The notes: generated by a model not told the origin, from the sequence alone. A stretch of DNA of 64,000 nucleotides from Amycolatopsis methanolica 239 (GCF_000739085.1 NZ_CP009110.1:4278001-4342000), one strand, 5' to 3'; shown: positions 13,033-24,907, counted from the stretch's first letter. Numbers and translations are program-made.

Positions 13033-13066
13033 GCCCGGCGCGATCTCCGCGCGCCGGGCCTTTCTC
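13033..13066. terminator. Bidirectional terminator between bldD and nusB
   Basis: A 10-bp perfect stem GCCCGGCGCG / CGCGCCGGGC (13033-13042 and 13050-13059) with a 7-nt loop is flanked by GCGAAAA on the left and CTTTCTC on the right, so it can end transcripts from both convergent genes. The preceding stretch 12863-13030 shows no gene. Confidence 0.8.
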
Positions 13067-13083
13067 GTGTCTTCTGCCAGGTG

Positions 13084-13539
13084 TCAGAGCACCGCGCGGA
13101 TGCGGTCGGCGATCGTGCCGATCCGGCCCAGCACGCCGTTGACGAACCGCGGCGAGTCGTCCGTGGACAGCTCCCTGGCCAGCCCCACCGCCTCGTCGAT
13201 CGCCACGGGGTCCGGCACGTCGGCGGCCCACAGCAGCTCGTAGACGCCCACCCGCAGCACGGCCAGGTCGACCGGCGGCATGCGCTCCAGGCTCCAGCCG
13301 TGCGCGTGCTCGGCGAGCAGCTCGTCGATGCGCTCGCGGTTCGCGGTGACGCCCTCGACGAGCGAGATCGTGTAGTCGCCGATCGGATCGGCGTCCGTGG
13401 AGCCCACCCGGTCCGCCAGCAGCGTCACCGGATCGAGTGAGCGCTGAGCGGCTTCGTACAGGATCTCGACAGCGCGCCTGCGGAGAGCGCGGCGGCCGGG
13501 CCGGCCACCGCGCCGGGGCGCCGATGCGGAGTCGGACAA
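13084..13539 (-). CDS. nusB: Transcription antitermination factor NusB
   Basis: RNA-binding component of the rRNA antitermination complex, acting with NusE. The 151 residues are all alpha-helical in character: RRRAVEILYEAAQRS near the N-terminus, then MPPVDLAVLRVGVYELL and the C-terminal VNGVLGRIGTIADRI, all standard NusB. It starts with TTG at 13539, one base after the efp stop, so the efp-nusB pair is one transcript. The order efp-nusB is conserved in actinobacteria. Confidence 0.95.
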   Translation of the reverse strand: MSDSASAPRRGGRPGRRALRRRAVEILYEAAQRSLDPVTLLADRVGSTDADPIGDYTISLVEGVTANRERIDELLAEHAHGWSLERMPPVDLAVLRVGVYELLWAADVPDPVAIDEAVGLARELSTDDSPRFVNGVLGRIGTIADRIRAVL

Positions 13540-13540
13540 C

Positions 13541-14098
13541 CTAGGCCCTGCCCAGGTAACGGCCGTCGCGGGTGTCGACCTTGACCTTCTCGCCGGTGCT
13601 GAGGAACAGCGGCACCTGGATCTCGGCGCCGGTCTCCAGCGTGGCCGGCTTGGTGCCGCCGGTGGAGCGGTCGCCCTGCAGGCCGGGGTCGGTGTGCTGG
13701 ATGACCAGCTCGACCGAGGTGGGCAGCTCGACGTAGAGCGGCACGCCCTCGTGCATCGCGACCTGGACCTCGGTGTTCTCCAGCAGGTAGTTCGCGCCGT
13801 CGCCGACGGTCTCCCGCGGCACGGTGATCTGGTCGTAGGTCTCGCCGTCCATGAAGACGAAGTCCGACCCGTCGTTGTACAGGTAGGTCATGTTGCGCCG
13901 GTCGACGGTCGCGGTGTCGACCTTGGTGCCCGCGTTGAAGGTCTTGTCCACCACCTTGCCGGACAGGACGTGCTTGAGGGTGGTGCGCACGAACGCGCCG
14001 CCCTTGCCCGGTTTCACGTGCTGGAAGCTCACGACGGACCACAGCTGTCCGTCGAGGTTCAGCACCAGGCCGTTCTTCAGGTCGTTGGTGGTGGCCAC
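13541..14098 (-). CDS. efp: Elongation factor P
   Basis: Relieves ribosome stalling at polyproline stretches. The 185 residues have the three beta-barrel domains of EF-P. The tip loop of the KOW-like first domain reads [16 protein letters not shown] with lysine at the position modified in other bacteria. The middle [20 protein letters not shown] and the C-terminal [19 protein letters not shown] are typical. It starts with GTG, with AGGAG further upstream than usual. It lies between the M24 peptidase and nusB. Confidence 0.97.
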   Translation of the reverse strand: MATTNDLKNGLVLNLDGQLWSVVSFQHVKPGKGGAFVRTTLKHVLSGKVVDKTFNAGTKVDTATVDRRNMTYLYNDGSDFVFMDGETYDQITVPRETVGDGANYLLENTEVQVAMHEGVPLYVELPTSVELVIQHTDPGLQGDRSTGGTKPATLETGAEIQVPLFLSTGEKVKVDTRDGRYLGRA

Positions 14099-14134
14099 GG
14101 GTTGTCCAGTTCTCCTGTTTCCGATCGGGCCGCG

Positions 14135-15232
14135 CTACACGACCACGAGTTCCTTGCTGCTCAGGGTGAGGAGTTCGGGATCGGCGTCCCGCACGACCAG
14201 CGTGTCCTCGATGCGCACGCCACCGCGGCCGGCGAGGTAGACGCCTGGCTCCACGGTGACCGTCATGCCGACGGACAGTGTACCGGCGACGTTCATCGCG
14301 AGCCTCGGTGCCTCGTGCACCTCCAGGCCGACGCCGTGGCCGAGCCCGTGCGAGAACTCCTCGCCGTGCCCGCCCTGCTCGATGACGCGGCGGGCGGCCC
14401 GGTCGACGTCGGCCACCTCCCGCCCGGCAAGCGACGCCTCCAGCCCGGTCTGCTGGGCCCGGCGGACCAGCTCGTAGAGGTCGGCCTGCCAGTCCGCGGG
14501 GCGGCCGAGCACGACGGTGCGCGTCATGTCCGAGTGGTACCCGTCCACGGTCGCGCCGAAATCCAGTTTCACGAAGTCACCGGCGTGCAGCGGGCGGCTG
14601 GTGGGCCGGTGGTGCGGGATCGCGGAGTTCGGCCCGGCGGCGACGATCGACTCGAACGACGGCCCGGACGAGCCGTGGTCGAGCATGCGGTTCTCCAGGT
14701 CGCGGGCGACCTCCAGCTCGGTGCGGCCGGGCCGGATGCCGCCGTGCTCCAGCAGGCTCGCCAGCGCCCGGTCGGCGGCCGCGCACGCCATCCGCAGCGC
14801 CTCGATCTCGGTCTCGTCCTTGATCAGCCGCAGCTGCTCGACCAGCCCGGGCGCGCGGGTCAGCTCGATCCCGTCCGCGACGCGGGTGAACTCGGCGTGG
14901 GCCTCGACGCTGACGTGCTGGCTTTCGAAGCCGGTGCGCCGGTGGGCGGCCGCGTCCCCGGCGGCGCGCGCGAGCAGGGCCGCGGCGCTCTCCCGCTCGA
15001 TGACCCGCTCCAGGTCGGGCACCTCGGCCGCGGCCTGGGTGGTGTAGCGGCCGTCGGTGCAGAACAACGTGCGGCTCTCGCCGTCGCCGTGGACCAGCAG
15101 CGCGGCGTTGGAGCCGGTGAAGCCGGTCAGGTAGCGGACGTTGAGCAGGTCGGTGACGAGCAACGCGTCGACGCCGGACTCGTTGAGCACCGTGCGCAGG
15201 GCGTCGCGCCGCGAGGCGTGGAGGTCGGGCAC
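14135..15232 (-). CDS. M24 family Xaa-Pro aminopeptidase/dipeptidase
   Basis: Cytoplasmic proline-specific metallopeptidase of 365 residues. The creatinase-like N-terminal domain (about 1-130, LNVRYLTGFTGSNAALLV) precedes the pita-bread catalytic domain. All five dinuclear-metal ligands are visible: Asp in VKLDFGATVDGYHSDMTRTV (two), His in GLGHGVGLEVHE, Glu in TVTVEPGVYL and Glu in GVRIEDTLVV. The gene lies directly upstream of efp on the same strand, as in mycobacteria (pepQ-efp-nusB). Whether it is an aminopeptidase P or prolidase cannot be decided from sequence. Confidence 0.92.
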   Translation of the reverse strand: MPDLHASRRDALRTVLNESGVDALLVTDLLNVRYLTGFTGSNAALLVHGDGESRTLFCTDGRYTTQAAAEVPDLERVIERESAAALLARAAGDAAAHRRTGFESQHVSVEAHAEFTRVADGIELTRAPGLVEQLRLIKDETEIEALRMACAAADRALASLLEHGGIRPGRTELEVARDLENRMLDHGSSGPSFESIVAAGPNSAIPHHRPTSRPLHAGDFVKLDFGATVDGYHSDMTRTVVLGRPADWQADLYELVRRAQQTGLEASLAGREVADVDRAARRVIEQGGHGEEFSHGLGHGVGLEVHEAPRLAMNVAGTLSVGMTVTVEPGVYLAGRGGVRIEDTLVVRDADPELLTLSSKELVVV

Positions 15233-15265
15233 AGTGGCAGCTTAGTGCGGTGCGACGATGGGTGG

Positions 15266-15724
15266 ATGGGTATGCGGTCCTGGCTGGTACGGGGTCTCGG
15301 CATGGCGGTGCTGCACGCGATCGCCGAAGTCGCGCTCGCCAAGGCGACGGTGTACGACCCGACGGGCCTCACGACGGCCCGGATCGCCGTGATCGCGCTG
15401 CTGGTGGGCGCCGCGGCGCTGTGGAGCGCGCTGGACGCGTGGCTGCGCCGGGAGGACGCCGGCCGCACGTGGTTCATCGCGTCGCTGGTGGCCGGGCCGG
15501 TGTCCGGGGTGCTGTACGTGATCGGCCGCGCGATCTTCGTCGACCGGACCGGCGCGGAGGAGCTGTGGCCCGCGATCTCCGGCGGGGCCGCGTTCACCGC
15601 GCTGCTGGTCCTGGTGCCCGCGGGGCTGGGCCTGTTCGTCGGCGGACGGCTCAAGCGGCCCGCGGAGGCCGAGCCGTCCAAGCACCCGCGTCCCAGCCCG
15701 CGTCCACGGGCCGCCGGGGACTGA
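15266..15724 (+). CDS. Four-helix membrane protein (DMT-like)
   Basis: A 152-residue membrane protein with four hydrophobic segments (around residues 5-22, 30-52, 66-90 and 100-130) and a proline- and arginine-rich cytoplasmic tail. It resembles small actinobacterial DMT-like proteins found beside the pepQ-efp region; substrate is unknown. It is divergent from the M24 peptidase and stops one base before the convergent lipoprotein gene. ATG at 15266 or 15272 could be used. Confidence 0.75.
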   Translation: MGMRSWLVRGLGMAVLHAIAEVALAKATVYDPTGLTTARIAVIALLVGAAALWSALDAWLRREDAGRTWFIASLVAGPVSGVLYVIGRAIFVDRTGAEELWPAISGGAAFTALLVLVPAGLGLFVGGRLKRPAEAEPSKHPRPSPRPRAAGD

Positions 15725-15725
15725 T

Positions 15726-17234
15726 CTAGCCGAGCGCGGGGCCTGCCGGGTAGCCGCGCCACTGCGCCGGGGTCACGTCCTCGGTCGACGAGCCGTTGGC
15801 GATCACCGCTTCCGCCCGGCGCACCGGGTAGAGGCGGCCGTCGTCGAGCAGGAAGCCCACCCCCAGCCCGGCGGCCCGCAGCGCGCGCGTGCCGGACTCG
15901 AGCCGGGCCGCGACCGGGAACTGGTTCAGCACGTCCAGCCGGGTGTCGAGCACGTGCCCGGCCAGTTCCTGCGCCACCGAGCGGCGGTCGATCCGCACGA
16001 CCTGGCCCGAGACGACGAGGTCCATGGTCCGCACCGGCGAGGGCATGGCGAAGCCGTCCAGCACCGTCAGCGCACGCTGCGGGTCGGCGCACGCGTTGAC
16101 GCCGACGATGTCCAGCCCGAAGCGCCGCAGGTCGGTGGGCGCGCCCGCCTCGCCGGTCACGGTGGCACGCACGACGTCCAGCGGGACGCGCCCGCACGGG
16201 TCCTTCGCCGACACCGGCGCGTGCCCGTCCGGCCGCCGGACCAGGCCCGGCCCCTCCCGCCACACGCCGGGGATCAGCAGCGGCTGGAACGGGGCGCGCA
16301 GGAAGTCGCGGTCCCAGAACGTGATGGTGGTGCCGTCAGCGGTCTCGTGCGCGATCGCCCACGCGTTCAGCGCGTCGATCCACATCAGGTCCGCGCTGAA
16401 CGCGTCGACCAGCGACTTGGTGCGCGGCGCGTTCGTGCCGGCGACCGCGGCGAACCCGGCCTCCCCCAGCGCTTCTACGCCGCTGCCGAACGCCGGGTCC
16501 TTCGACCGCAGCACGAACTGGCCCGCGCCGTTCCAGCCGGCGGCGAGGCCGGTGGTGTCGGTGAACATCAGGTAGAACCAGCCGTCGAGGTACACCGCGG
16601 CGGGCTGGCCCGCGCCGTAGAGGTTCTCACGGTGGGTGTCGTGGGCGGGGTCGACGATGGGCCTGCCGCCGTTCGCGCGCTGCCAGGTGATCCCGTCGGT
16701 GCTGGTCGCCAGGCCGATGGAGTTGCCGAGCGCGTGGTCGCCCGCCGCGCCGGTGTAGTACTGGTAGTAGGTCCCGTCGACGCGGATCACTGACGGGTCG
16801 CAGGCGTGCGCGCCGTCGAACTGGCCGGGGTTGCCGGACAGCACGGCGGGCGGCACGGATCCGCCGGGGCCGGTGAACGGCCCGTCCAGCGAGGCGGACT
16901 CGGCGTACAGGATGTCGTCGCCGGGCGGCGGCGAGCCGGGGTACTGGCTGCACCACCACATCCGGCTGGTGGGGCCGTCGGCCATCAGTGTGGGGCCGTA
17001 GTTGTAGGGCGCGCCGGGGCCGCCGGCCGCGACGACGCCGGGGCTTTCGCGCGGCGTGTCGGTCTTGAGCTGGACCTCGGCGGGCGTGGCGGTGGTGGTC
17101 TCCGGCTGGGCGCCGCCGACGACGCCCTTCCCGGCGCCCTCGGCCTGCGGCGGCACGCTGCCGGTGCACCCGGCCAGTGCGGAGACGGCGAGCACCGCGG
17201 CCAGCATCGCGCCGAGCACCCTGCGTCTGCCCAC
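15726..17234 (-). CDS. Secreted lipoprotein with glycosyl hydrolase 43-like beta-propeller
   Basis: A 502-residue exported protein. The signal sequence ends in the lipobox LAGC (Cys23), followed by a low-complexity linker. From about residue 70 the sequence has bladed repeats of five-bladed-propeller glycosidases: NYGPTLMADGPTSRMWWCSQ, CDPSVIRVDGTYYQYYTGA, GIGLATSTDGITWQR-like and GAGQPAAVYLDGWFYLMFTD. This resembles GH43-type beta-xylosidase/arabinanase folds, but catalytic acids cannot be assigned with confidence, so sugar substrate is unknown. It would be anchored on the outer face of the membrane. Confidence 0.75.
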   Translation of the reverse strand: MGRRRVLGAMLAAVLAVSALAGCTGSVPPQAEGAGKGVVGGAQPETTTATPAEVQLKTDTPRESPGVVAAGGPGAPYNYGPTLMADGPTSRMWWCSQYPGSPPPGDDILYAESASLDGPFTGPGGSVPPAVLSGNPGQFDGAHACDPSVIRVDGTYYQYYTGAAGDHALGNSIGLATSTDGITWQRANGGRPIVDPAHDTHRENLYGAGQPAAVYLDGWFYLMFTDTTGLAAGWNGAGQFVLRSKDPAFGSGVEALGEAGFAAVAGTNAPRTKSLVDAFSADLMWIDALNAWAIAHETADGTTITFWDRDFLRAPFQPLLIPGVWREGPGLVRRPDGHAPVSAKDPCGRVPLDVVRATVTGEAGAPTDLRRFGLDIVGVNACADPQRALTVLDGFAMPSPVRTMDLVVSGQVVRIDRRSVAQELAGHVLDTRLDVLNQFPVAARLESGTRALRAAGLGVGFLLDDGRLYPVRRAEAVIANGSSTEDVTPAQWRGYPAGPALG

Positions 17235-17262
17235 CCGTCGTCCTTCCGTTTCGCCAGCAAGC

Positions 17263-18191
17263 TCAGTGTAGAGACTGATTAACCCGGTCGAGTGACACCC
17301 GGGGATTCGGCGACCAGTTCGAGTTCGAAGCCGTCGGCGTTCCCCAGATACGCGGCGTGATGATCAGGGCCGCCGGCGTGCGGGTAGCGGTCGGCGAACA
17401 GCGGGCGCCAGCCGTGCGCGAGCGCGGCTTCCGCGAGCTGGTCGACGCGTTCGGGCGGGCCGGCGTGCAGCGCCAGGTGGTTGAGGCCCGGCGCGCGGCG
17501 GCCGTGCGTGGCGGCGGTGAGCGCCGGGACTGCTCGACGACGAGGTACCCCGCGCCGAGTTTCCAGCTGACGCCGTCGCGCCAGCGCTGGTGTTCCTGCC
17601 AGCCGAGTTCGGCGAGGAGCCAGCCGAAGCTCTCCTCGGCGCGCGCGAGGTCGGGCACCCACAGCTCGACGTGGTGCCACTGCCCGAGGGTGGTGGGCAG
17701 CGCGACGAACACGCGGTGCGGCCCGCCGTAGTGCTCGCCGCCGCCGACGTCGGTGAAACCCAGGCGGTGCACCAGTTTCCGGCTGGCCACATTGGACTCG
17801 TGGACGAGCGCCCACACGGCGGGCAGCCCGAGCGCGGCGAAGGCGTGGCGCGGCAGCGCGGCCGCCGCCTCGGTCGACAGTCCCTGGCCGCCGTGGGCGG
17901 GGTCGAGGAAGTACCCGATCTCCACGAGGTCGCCGGACAGCTCGGCCGAGGGCCGCAGGTGCGCCAGTCCGATGACGTCGCCGTCGCGCTCGACGACCCA
18001 GTGGCCCGTGCCGTCCGGCCCGGTGCAGGCGAGGCGCCGCTCGACCGAGGCCCGGCACTGGTCCGGGTCGCCGAGGTCGGCGGCGAGGAAGCGGCTCGTG
18101 TCCGGGCCGGCGAAGACCCGGACGATCGCTTCGGTGTCGGCGGGTTCGAGGCCTCGCAGGCGCAGCCGGGCGGTTCTGAGGTCGGGGACGG

Positions 18192-18195
<4 letters not shown>
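17263..18195 (-). CDS. GNAT acetyltransferase fused to VOC domain, frameshifted
   Basis: Residues 1-165 form a complete RimJ/RimL-like GNAT acetyltransferase ([20 protein letters not shown]; acetyl-CoA segment [32 protein letters not shown]). It continues into a glyoxalase/VOC module beginning [20 protein letters not shown]. After VVEQS, near 17526, the frame leaves the homologous sequence: the rest of the VOC domain is in another frame, consistent with loss of one C from a short C run. The product as read therefore ends in about 85 unrelated, arginine- and threonine-rich residues. The ATG overlaps the aroQ stop by 4 nt. A sequencing error is possible; the acetyltransferase substrate is unknown. 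Confidence 0.78.
17279..17526 (-). pseudogene. Out-of-frame second half of the VOC domain
   Basis: This frame reads [20 protein letters not shown], then the metal-site-like [14 protein letters not shown] near the stop at 17279. It completes the VOC fold begun in the upstream frame at [11 protein letters not shown]. Adding one base in the G run at 17526-17528 (plus strand) joins the two parts without a gap. The conserved sequence shows the break is recent or artificial. Confidence 0.8.
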
Positions 18196-21434
<3,239 letters not shown>

Positions 21435-21990
21435 CAGACGATCCTGTCATGACGGTTGTCGCCCGGTTCAGGCGGCTCCGGCGGGCGGGGACACACCCGC
21501 GAGCGGCGCGCGCCGGGGCGGGGTTGATGTGGTCCGCCCGCTGGTCGTGCCCGTGGATCCTGGGTGGGGCGCGACGCCCACGGCTGCCCGAGCGCGACGC
21601 AGCGCCAGTGGCCACCCGAGCGTGGCGCGGCGCCGGAGGCTGACCGGGGTGACGTGGCGCCCGTAACTGCCTGGGTGGGGCGCGACACCCACGGCTGCCC
21701 GAGCGCGACGCAGCGCCAGCGACTACCCGAGCGTGACGCAGCGCCAGCGGCTGCCTGGGCGTGCGGGGCCGACGGCTCCCCGGGCGAGGAGCGGCGCCCC
21801 TCGCTGCCCGGGCGTCGCTGGCTGCCCGACCTCGTCGCTCGCTCGGCTCCCGTGCGGTGCGCGCGGCCAGGCCACGCGAGCGCCATCCGCGGGAGCATGC
21901 GGGGCTCGCCGACGGTTGACAGCCGTGGCGGCGCGGGCGCTCGCTCGCCCGAGCGGGCCGGCGGGTCGCCGCCTGTGGCACCGGGGTTGC
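21435..21990. other. Repeat-rich intergenic region, no gene supported
   Basis: This 556-bp interval between aroC and the prepilin peptidase contains GC-rich, degenerate repeats and reading frames without recognisable protein character on either strand. It must include the aroC promoter, but I cannot place it. Confidence 0.6.
21559..21719. repeat. Direct repeat of 50 bp
   Basis: The 50 bp at 21559-21608 recur at 21670-21719 with a single mismatch (GACGCCC versus GACACCC); both begin CCTGGGTGGGGCGCGAC. Shorter pieces of the same unit (ACCCGAGCGTGACGCAGCGC) follow at about 21725-21745. Start-to-start spacing is 111 bp. The unit is rich in CGAGCG and GCAGCG words and does not look coding. Confidence 0.85.
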
Positions 21991-22551
21991 TCATCCCGGG
22001 CGGATCAGGACCAGCGCGGTGGCCGCCGCCAGCAGGCCGGGTCCGTGCGGCACCCCGTTCCGCCAGCGCCGGATCGCGGCCAGGACGGCTGTGACGAACG
22101 CGGCCAGCACGGTTGCCACCGGCAACGCGGCCCAGCCCACGGAGCCGAGCGCCGCGCCGAGGGCGCCGGCCAGCTTGACGTCACCGGCCCCCATGGCGTG
22201 CGGCGCCACGAGGTGGACCACCAGGTGCGCGCCCCCGAAGACGGCGGCCGCTCCGAGGGCCTTCGCCGGATCCGGCGCCACCGCGACGAGGAGCGGGTAC
22301 GCGGGCAGCGTGAGCACGTCCGGCAGCCGCCGGTGGCGCAGATCCGCCGCGATCAACGGCACAGCGAGCGCGGCCAGCACGAACGCCGTCCAGGCGGGCG
22401 TCAGGACGGCGAGACCCGTCCAGGCCGCGCCGGTACCGAGCGCCACCACGGCGGCCGGCACCGGGGCTTCGGCTCTCCGGAGCAGGCTCGCCGTCCCGGC
22501 ACCCACTGTCGTTCCGGCGGCGCCGACCACCGCCACGATTCCCCAGTTCAC
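21991..22551 (-). CDS. A24 family prepilin peptidase (small, CpaA/TadV-like)
   Basis: Membrane aspartyl protease of 186 residues with about six hydrophobic segments. Both catalytic aspartates are present: AADLRHRRLPD near residue 69 and the GxGD motif MGAGDVKLAGA near residue 121. The N-terminal methyltransferase domain of classical PilD is absent, as in the short Tad-type enzymes. It would process type IV pilin-like prepilins, but no tad genes are in the window. In mycobacteria a similar gene sits beside aroE; here aroE is 10.8 kb away across an accessory block. Confidence 0.9.
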   Translation of the reverse strand: MNWGIVAVVGAAGTTVGAGTASLLRRAEAPVPAAVVALGTGAAWTGLAVLTPAWTAFVLAALAVPLIAADLRHRRLPDVLTLPAYPLLVAVAPDPAKALGAAAVFGGAHLVVHLVAPHAMGAGDVKLAGALGAALGSVGWAALPVATVLAAFVTAVLAAIRRWRNGVPHGPGLLAAATALVLIRPG

Positions 22552-22597
22552 GAACTCAGACTGCGCCCCGGGCAGCGAAATGCCAAATCATGGCGCG

Positions 22598-22647
22598 CAC
22601 GAAATTCCCACTCGCACGGTTCCCGTTGTGCGAGTGGGAATTTCGTG
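22598..22647. repeat. Perfect 20-bp inverted repeat (hairpin)
   Basis: CACGAAATTCCCACTCGCAC at 22598-22617 is followed, after a 10-nt loop, by its exact reverse complement at 22628-22647. A diverged single arm, CGCGAAGTTCCCACTCGCGC, occurs again at about 22771-22790. The hairpin begins 47 bp upstream of the prepilin peptidase start. It lacks a T tract, so it is not an obvious terminator. Confidence 0.9.
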
Positions 22648-22712
22648 GCACACGAGAAGTCCCGGTCGCGAGAGCACGAGAATCCCAGTCGTCTGGCCGG
22701 ATCGGGCGCGGT

Positions 22713-22735
22713 CGCACGAGTGGCCCACTCGTGCG
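22713..22735. repeat. 23-bp palindrome
   Basis: CGCACGAGTGG-C-CCACTCGTGCG is a perfect palindrome with a one-base centre. The word CACGAGTGGGCCA, a close relative, recurs in the 23-bp array near 43.19 kb, linking the two repeat zones. Confidence 0.85.
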
Positions 22736-22891
22736 GGTGTTGGCCCGCGTGAGAGGGCAGGTCATCGTCGCGCGAAGTTCCCACTCGCGCAGGGACGACA
22801 GGTAGTGAAGTGAGTGATTTGAGCGCGCCAGGAATTTGGCACGGACGTGGGTGAGTGAGGTGCGGCAGGAGATTTGGTGCGACAGGAAGGC

Positions 22892-22981
22892 GAGGCGCGA
22901 CAAGACGCCGAGGCACGACACGACGCCAAGGTGTGAAAAGACGCCGAGGCGCGACAAGACACTGAGGCGGAGCAGGAGATT
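22892..22981. repeat. 18-bp imperfect tandem repeat, about five units
   Basis: Units GAGGCGCGACAAGACGCC, GAGGCACGACACGACGCC, AAGGTGTGAAAAGACGCC and GAGGCGCGACAAGACACT run head to tail from 22892 to 22963, with a fifth decayed unit to 22981. There are no spacers. The period is a multiple of three, which keeps spurious frames open across it. Confidence 0.85.
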
Positions 22982-23268
22982 CAAGGCGCGTCGGTAACCT
23001 GAGGTGCGGCGGGAAATAGGGGCGGGGTGGAATTCAAGCGCGGCGGAACCTAGAGGCGCGGCAAGGAGCTTCGAGACACGATAGGGATCTGACTCCCGTC
23101 GGAACCCTCAAGCACGGCGGGGAGCTTCAGGCGCGGCGGTACCTTCAAGCGCGACGGAACCCTCAACGGCAGCAGGGAGCTTCGCCCCGCGATGGGAATT
23201 GACGCGCAGCGAGGAGATTCAGGCACGGGCACGGAGATCCGCGAGCGCGGCGCACCGCCTGACTCCCC

Positions 23269-23898
23269 TCACGGGTGCCACCGCAGCAGCGGCACCCCGC
23301 TCGTCGTCCGGATCTCCAGCGCCTTGATCTCCTCCGGCGGCAGGTCCGTGCCGACCGAGATGCGCGCGTCCCGGTCGGGGGTGGCGTTCCACGTCGCCAG
23401 TGGAGCGTCCGATCCGTCCGCCCGGATGGCCACCAGCAGGTACCCCGCGCCCTCGTAGGCGCCCCGGTAGCTGCACGACATGTCGACCCGGCTGCCGCCG
23501 GACACCGACGCCACCGCGGCCGTCGCCTGGACCGGGTACGCGCCCAGCGGGGTCATGGCCGTCCCGCCACCGCCGTCGGGCTGGGGCACGAATATCGCCG
23601 CCAGCACCGCCGCCGCCGCGGCCACCGCCACCCCGAACGTCGTCACCACCCGCCGCCGCCGGGCGCGGCGCACTCCGCGCAACAACGCCGGCAACAACCG
23701 GTCCGGTGGCGGCTCCCCCTCGACCATGTCCGGCGTCACCTGCGACAACAACCCGGGCAAGCCGGCCAGCTCGGCCACCGCAGCGGAACACCGCACACAG
23801 CCGCGCAGGTGCTCCTCGTATACCGCGCGGTCCTCCGGGGACAGGGCGCCCAGCACGTATGCCGCGTCGTAGGTCACGAACTCGTCGGGCTCGGTCAC
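23269..23898 (-). CDS. Anti-sigma factor, RskA type with zinc-finger motif
   Basis: Membrane anti-sigma factor of 209 residues. The N-terminal cytosolic domain has the HxxxCxxC motif (His30, Cys34, Cys37 in EEHLRGCVRC) of zinc-binding anti-sigma domains. One transmembrane helix follows at about residues 83-103, then an extracytoplasmic RskA-like domain. It would sequester the sigma factor encoded just upstream; the GTG start overlaps that gene's stop by 4 nt. Release probably requires proteolysis or redox change, but the sequence does not show which. Confidence 0.92.
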   Translation of the reverse strand: MTEPDEFVTYDAAYVLGALSPEDRAVYEEHLRGCVRCSAAVAELAGLPGLLSQVTPDMVEGEPPPDRLLPALLRGVRRARRRRVVTTFGVAVAAAAAVLAAIFVPQPDGGGGTAMTPLGAYPVQATAAVASVSGGSRVDMSCSYRGAYEGAGYLLVAIRADGSDAPLATWNATPDRDARISVGTDLPPEEIKALEIRTTSGVPLLRWHP

Positions 23899-24407
23899 CG
23901 GGTCACCCCCTTCTCCTCAAGCGCGAGCTTCAGCGCCCGCAGCGCGTAGTGCGTCCGGGACTTGACCGTCCCGGCGGAAATCCCCAGCCGTGCGGCCGCG
24001 TCGGCGACCGAGAAACCCTGGAAGTAACACAGCAGCAGCACCTCGCGGTGCGCCACGGACAACTCCTTCAACGCCTCCGCCACCAGCCAGCCCTGCAACG
24101 CCCGGTCGGTGTCGTCCGGCGTGACCAGCTCGGGCGGCGAATCGGTGGTCACCTCGGAGCGGTGCGCGGCCGACCGCCAGTCGTCGATCGCGATCCGCCG
24201 CGCCACCGTGAACAGCCACGCCCGCGCCGAGCCCTGCGTCTGGTCCAGCACCCGCGGGTGCTTCCACGCCCTCAGCAGCGTCTCCTGCACCACGTCCTCG
24301 GCGCGAGCCCGGTCACCGCCGGTCAGCCGCAGCGCGTAGGACCAGAGCGCGGCCGCGTGGTCGTCGTGCAGCGCCCGCATCAACTGGTCTTCCGCGCCGT
24401 CGGTCAC
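23895..24407 (-). CDS. ECF RNA polymerase sigma factor (SigK/SigL-like)
   Basis: A 170-residue group IV sigma factor. Region 2 is visible as LWSYALRLTGGDRARAEDVV and the following ETLLRAWKHP; region 4 as LSVAHREVLLLCYFQGFSV and ARLGISAGTVKSRTHYALRA, the helix-turn-helix that reads the -35 element. Pairing with an RskA-type anti-sigma gene points to the SigK-like ECF group. The GTG start at 24407 overlaps the stop of the upstream membrane-protein gene, so three genes form one operon. Confidence 0.93.
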   Translation of the reverse strand: MTDGAEDQLMRALHDDHAAALWSYALRLTGGDRARAEDVVQETLLRAWKHPRVLDQTQGSARAWLFTVARRIAIDDWRSAAHRSEVTTDSPPELVTPDDTDRALQGWLVAEALKELSVAHREVLLLCYFQGFSVADAAARLGISAGTVKSRTHYALRALKLALEEKGVTR

Positions 24408-24793
24408 GCGAGCACGCCCTGCTTCCGCCGCACCCGCTGCGCGAACAGCAACGCCACCCCGAACACGACGCACCCGGCCTCCGTGACGACCCCCCACGTC
24501 TCGGCGGACGTGGCGAACTGCTCCCGCACCCCGAACAACCCGCCGGGCGTCAGCGAAATCAGGTACGCGCCCAGCGTGGCCGCGCCGAACCCGATCGCGG
24601 CCAGCACCGGCAGCCAGTGGCGCCAGAACAGCACGGCCACCGCGATGACCACCCCGGCGACCACGTTGACCAGGAACAACGGCCCGATCGTCTGGATCTC
24701 GTCGAAGCCCTCGTTGGCCCACAGGTCCCAGTGCACCCACGCCGACCCGAGCAGTCCGAGGACCACCAGGATCCGCAACAGCCACGCCACCAT
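24404..24793 (-). CDS. Four-helix membrane protein of the ECF sigma operon
   Basis: A 129-residue protein with four hydrophobic segments (about residues 3-19, 38-57, 63-83 and 103-121) and a basic C-terminus. I do not recognise the family beyond a resemblance to small actinobacterial membrane proteins of unknown function. It is the first gene of the operon with the ECF sigma and anti-sigma genes, has GGAGGAGG upstream of its ATG, and is divergent from the Rieske lipoprotein gene. This suggests a membrane-associated function under the same control. Confidence 0.8.
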   Translation of the reverse strand: MVAWLLRILVVLGLLGSAWVHWDLWANEGFDEIQTIGPLFLVNVVAGVVIAVAVLFWRHWLPVLAAIGFGAATLGAYLISLTPGGLFGVREQFATSAETWGVVTEAGCVVFGVALLFAQRVRRKQGVLA

Positions 24794-24853
24794 GACCCGA
24801 CCTCCTCCACCGGCGATCCTTGCACCCGTTCACCACGGGGCGGAACGCCATCG

Positions 24854-24879
24854 GGTTCAACCGGCCGCCGGATTGAACC
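24854..24879. promoter_or_regulatory. Inverted repeat in the sigma operon / Rieske divergent region
   Basis: GGTTCAA (24854-24860) and TTGAACC (24873-24879) form a 7-bp inverted repeat with a 12-bp spacer in the 114-bp gap between the divergent genes. It could be a shared operator or include -35 elements for the ECF factor (GAACC-like). This is a pattern-based guess. Confidence 0.4.
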
Positions 24880-24907
24880 AGGCGGGGGCCGCGACCGTGT
24901 CACGGGC

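Larger units (their letters stand above)
22552..23268. other. 717-bp repeat-filled intergenic region
   Basis: No gene is supported here. The region holds a 20-bp inverted repeat, a 23-bp palindrome, an 18-bp tandem array and, from about 23030 to 23220, loosely repeated units with words such as AAGCGCGGCGGAACC and GGGGAGCTTC. Open frames across it encode only short repetitive peptides (for example leucine-serine-arginine hexamers). Confidence 0.65.

Noticed and set aside
22598-22647. 20-bp inverted repeat as an intrinsic terminator
   Set aside because: It lies upstream of the minus-strand prepilin peptidase and far from any gene end on the plus strand, and has no T tract.
22556-22984. Possible small genes in the repeat zone
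   Set aside because: The encoded peptides are hexamer repeats created by the 18-bp array, and no ribosome site precedes them.
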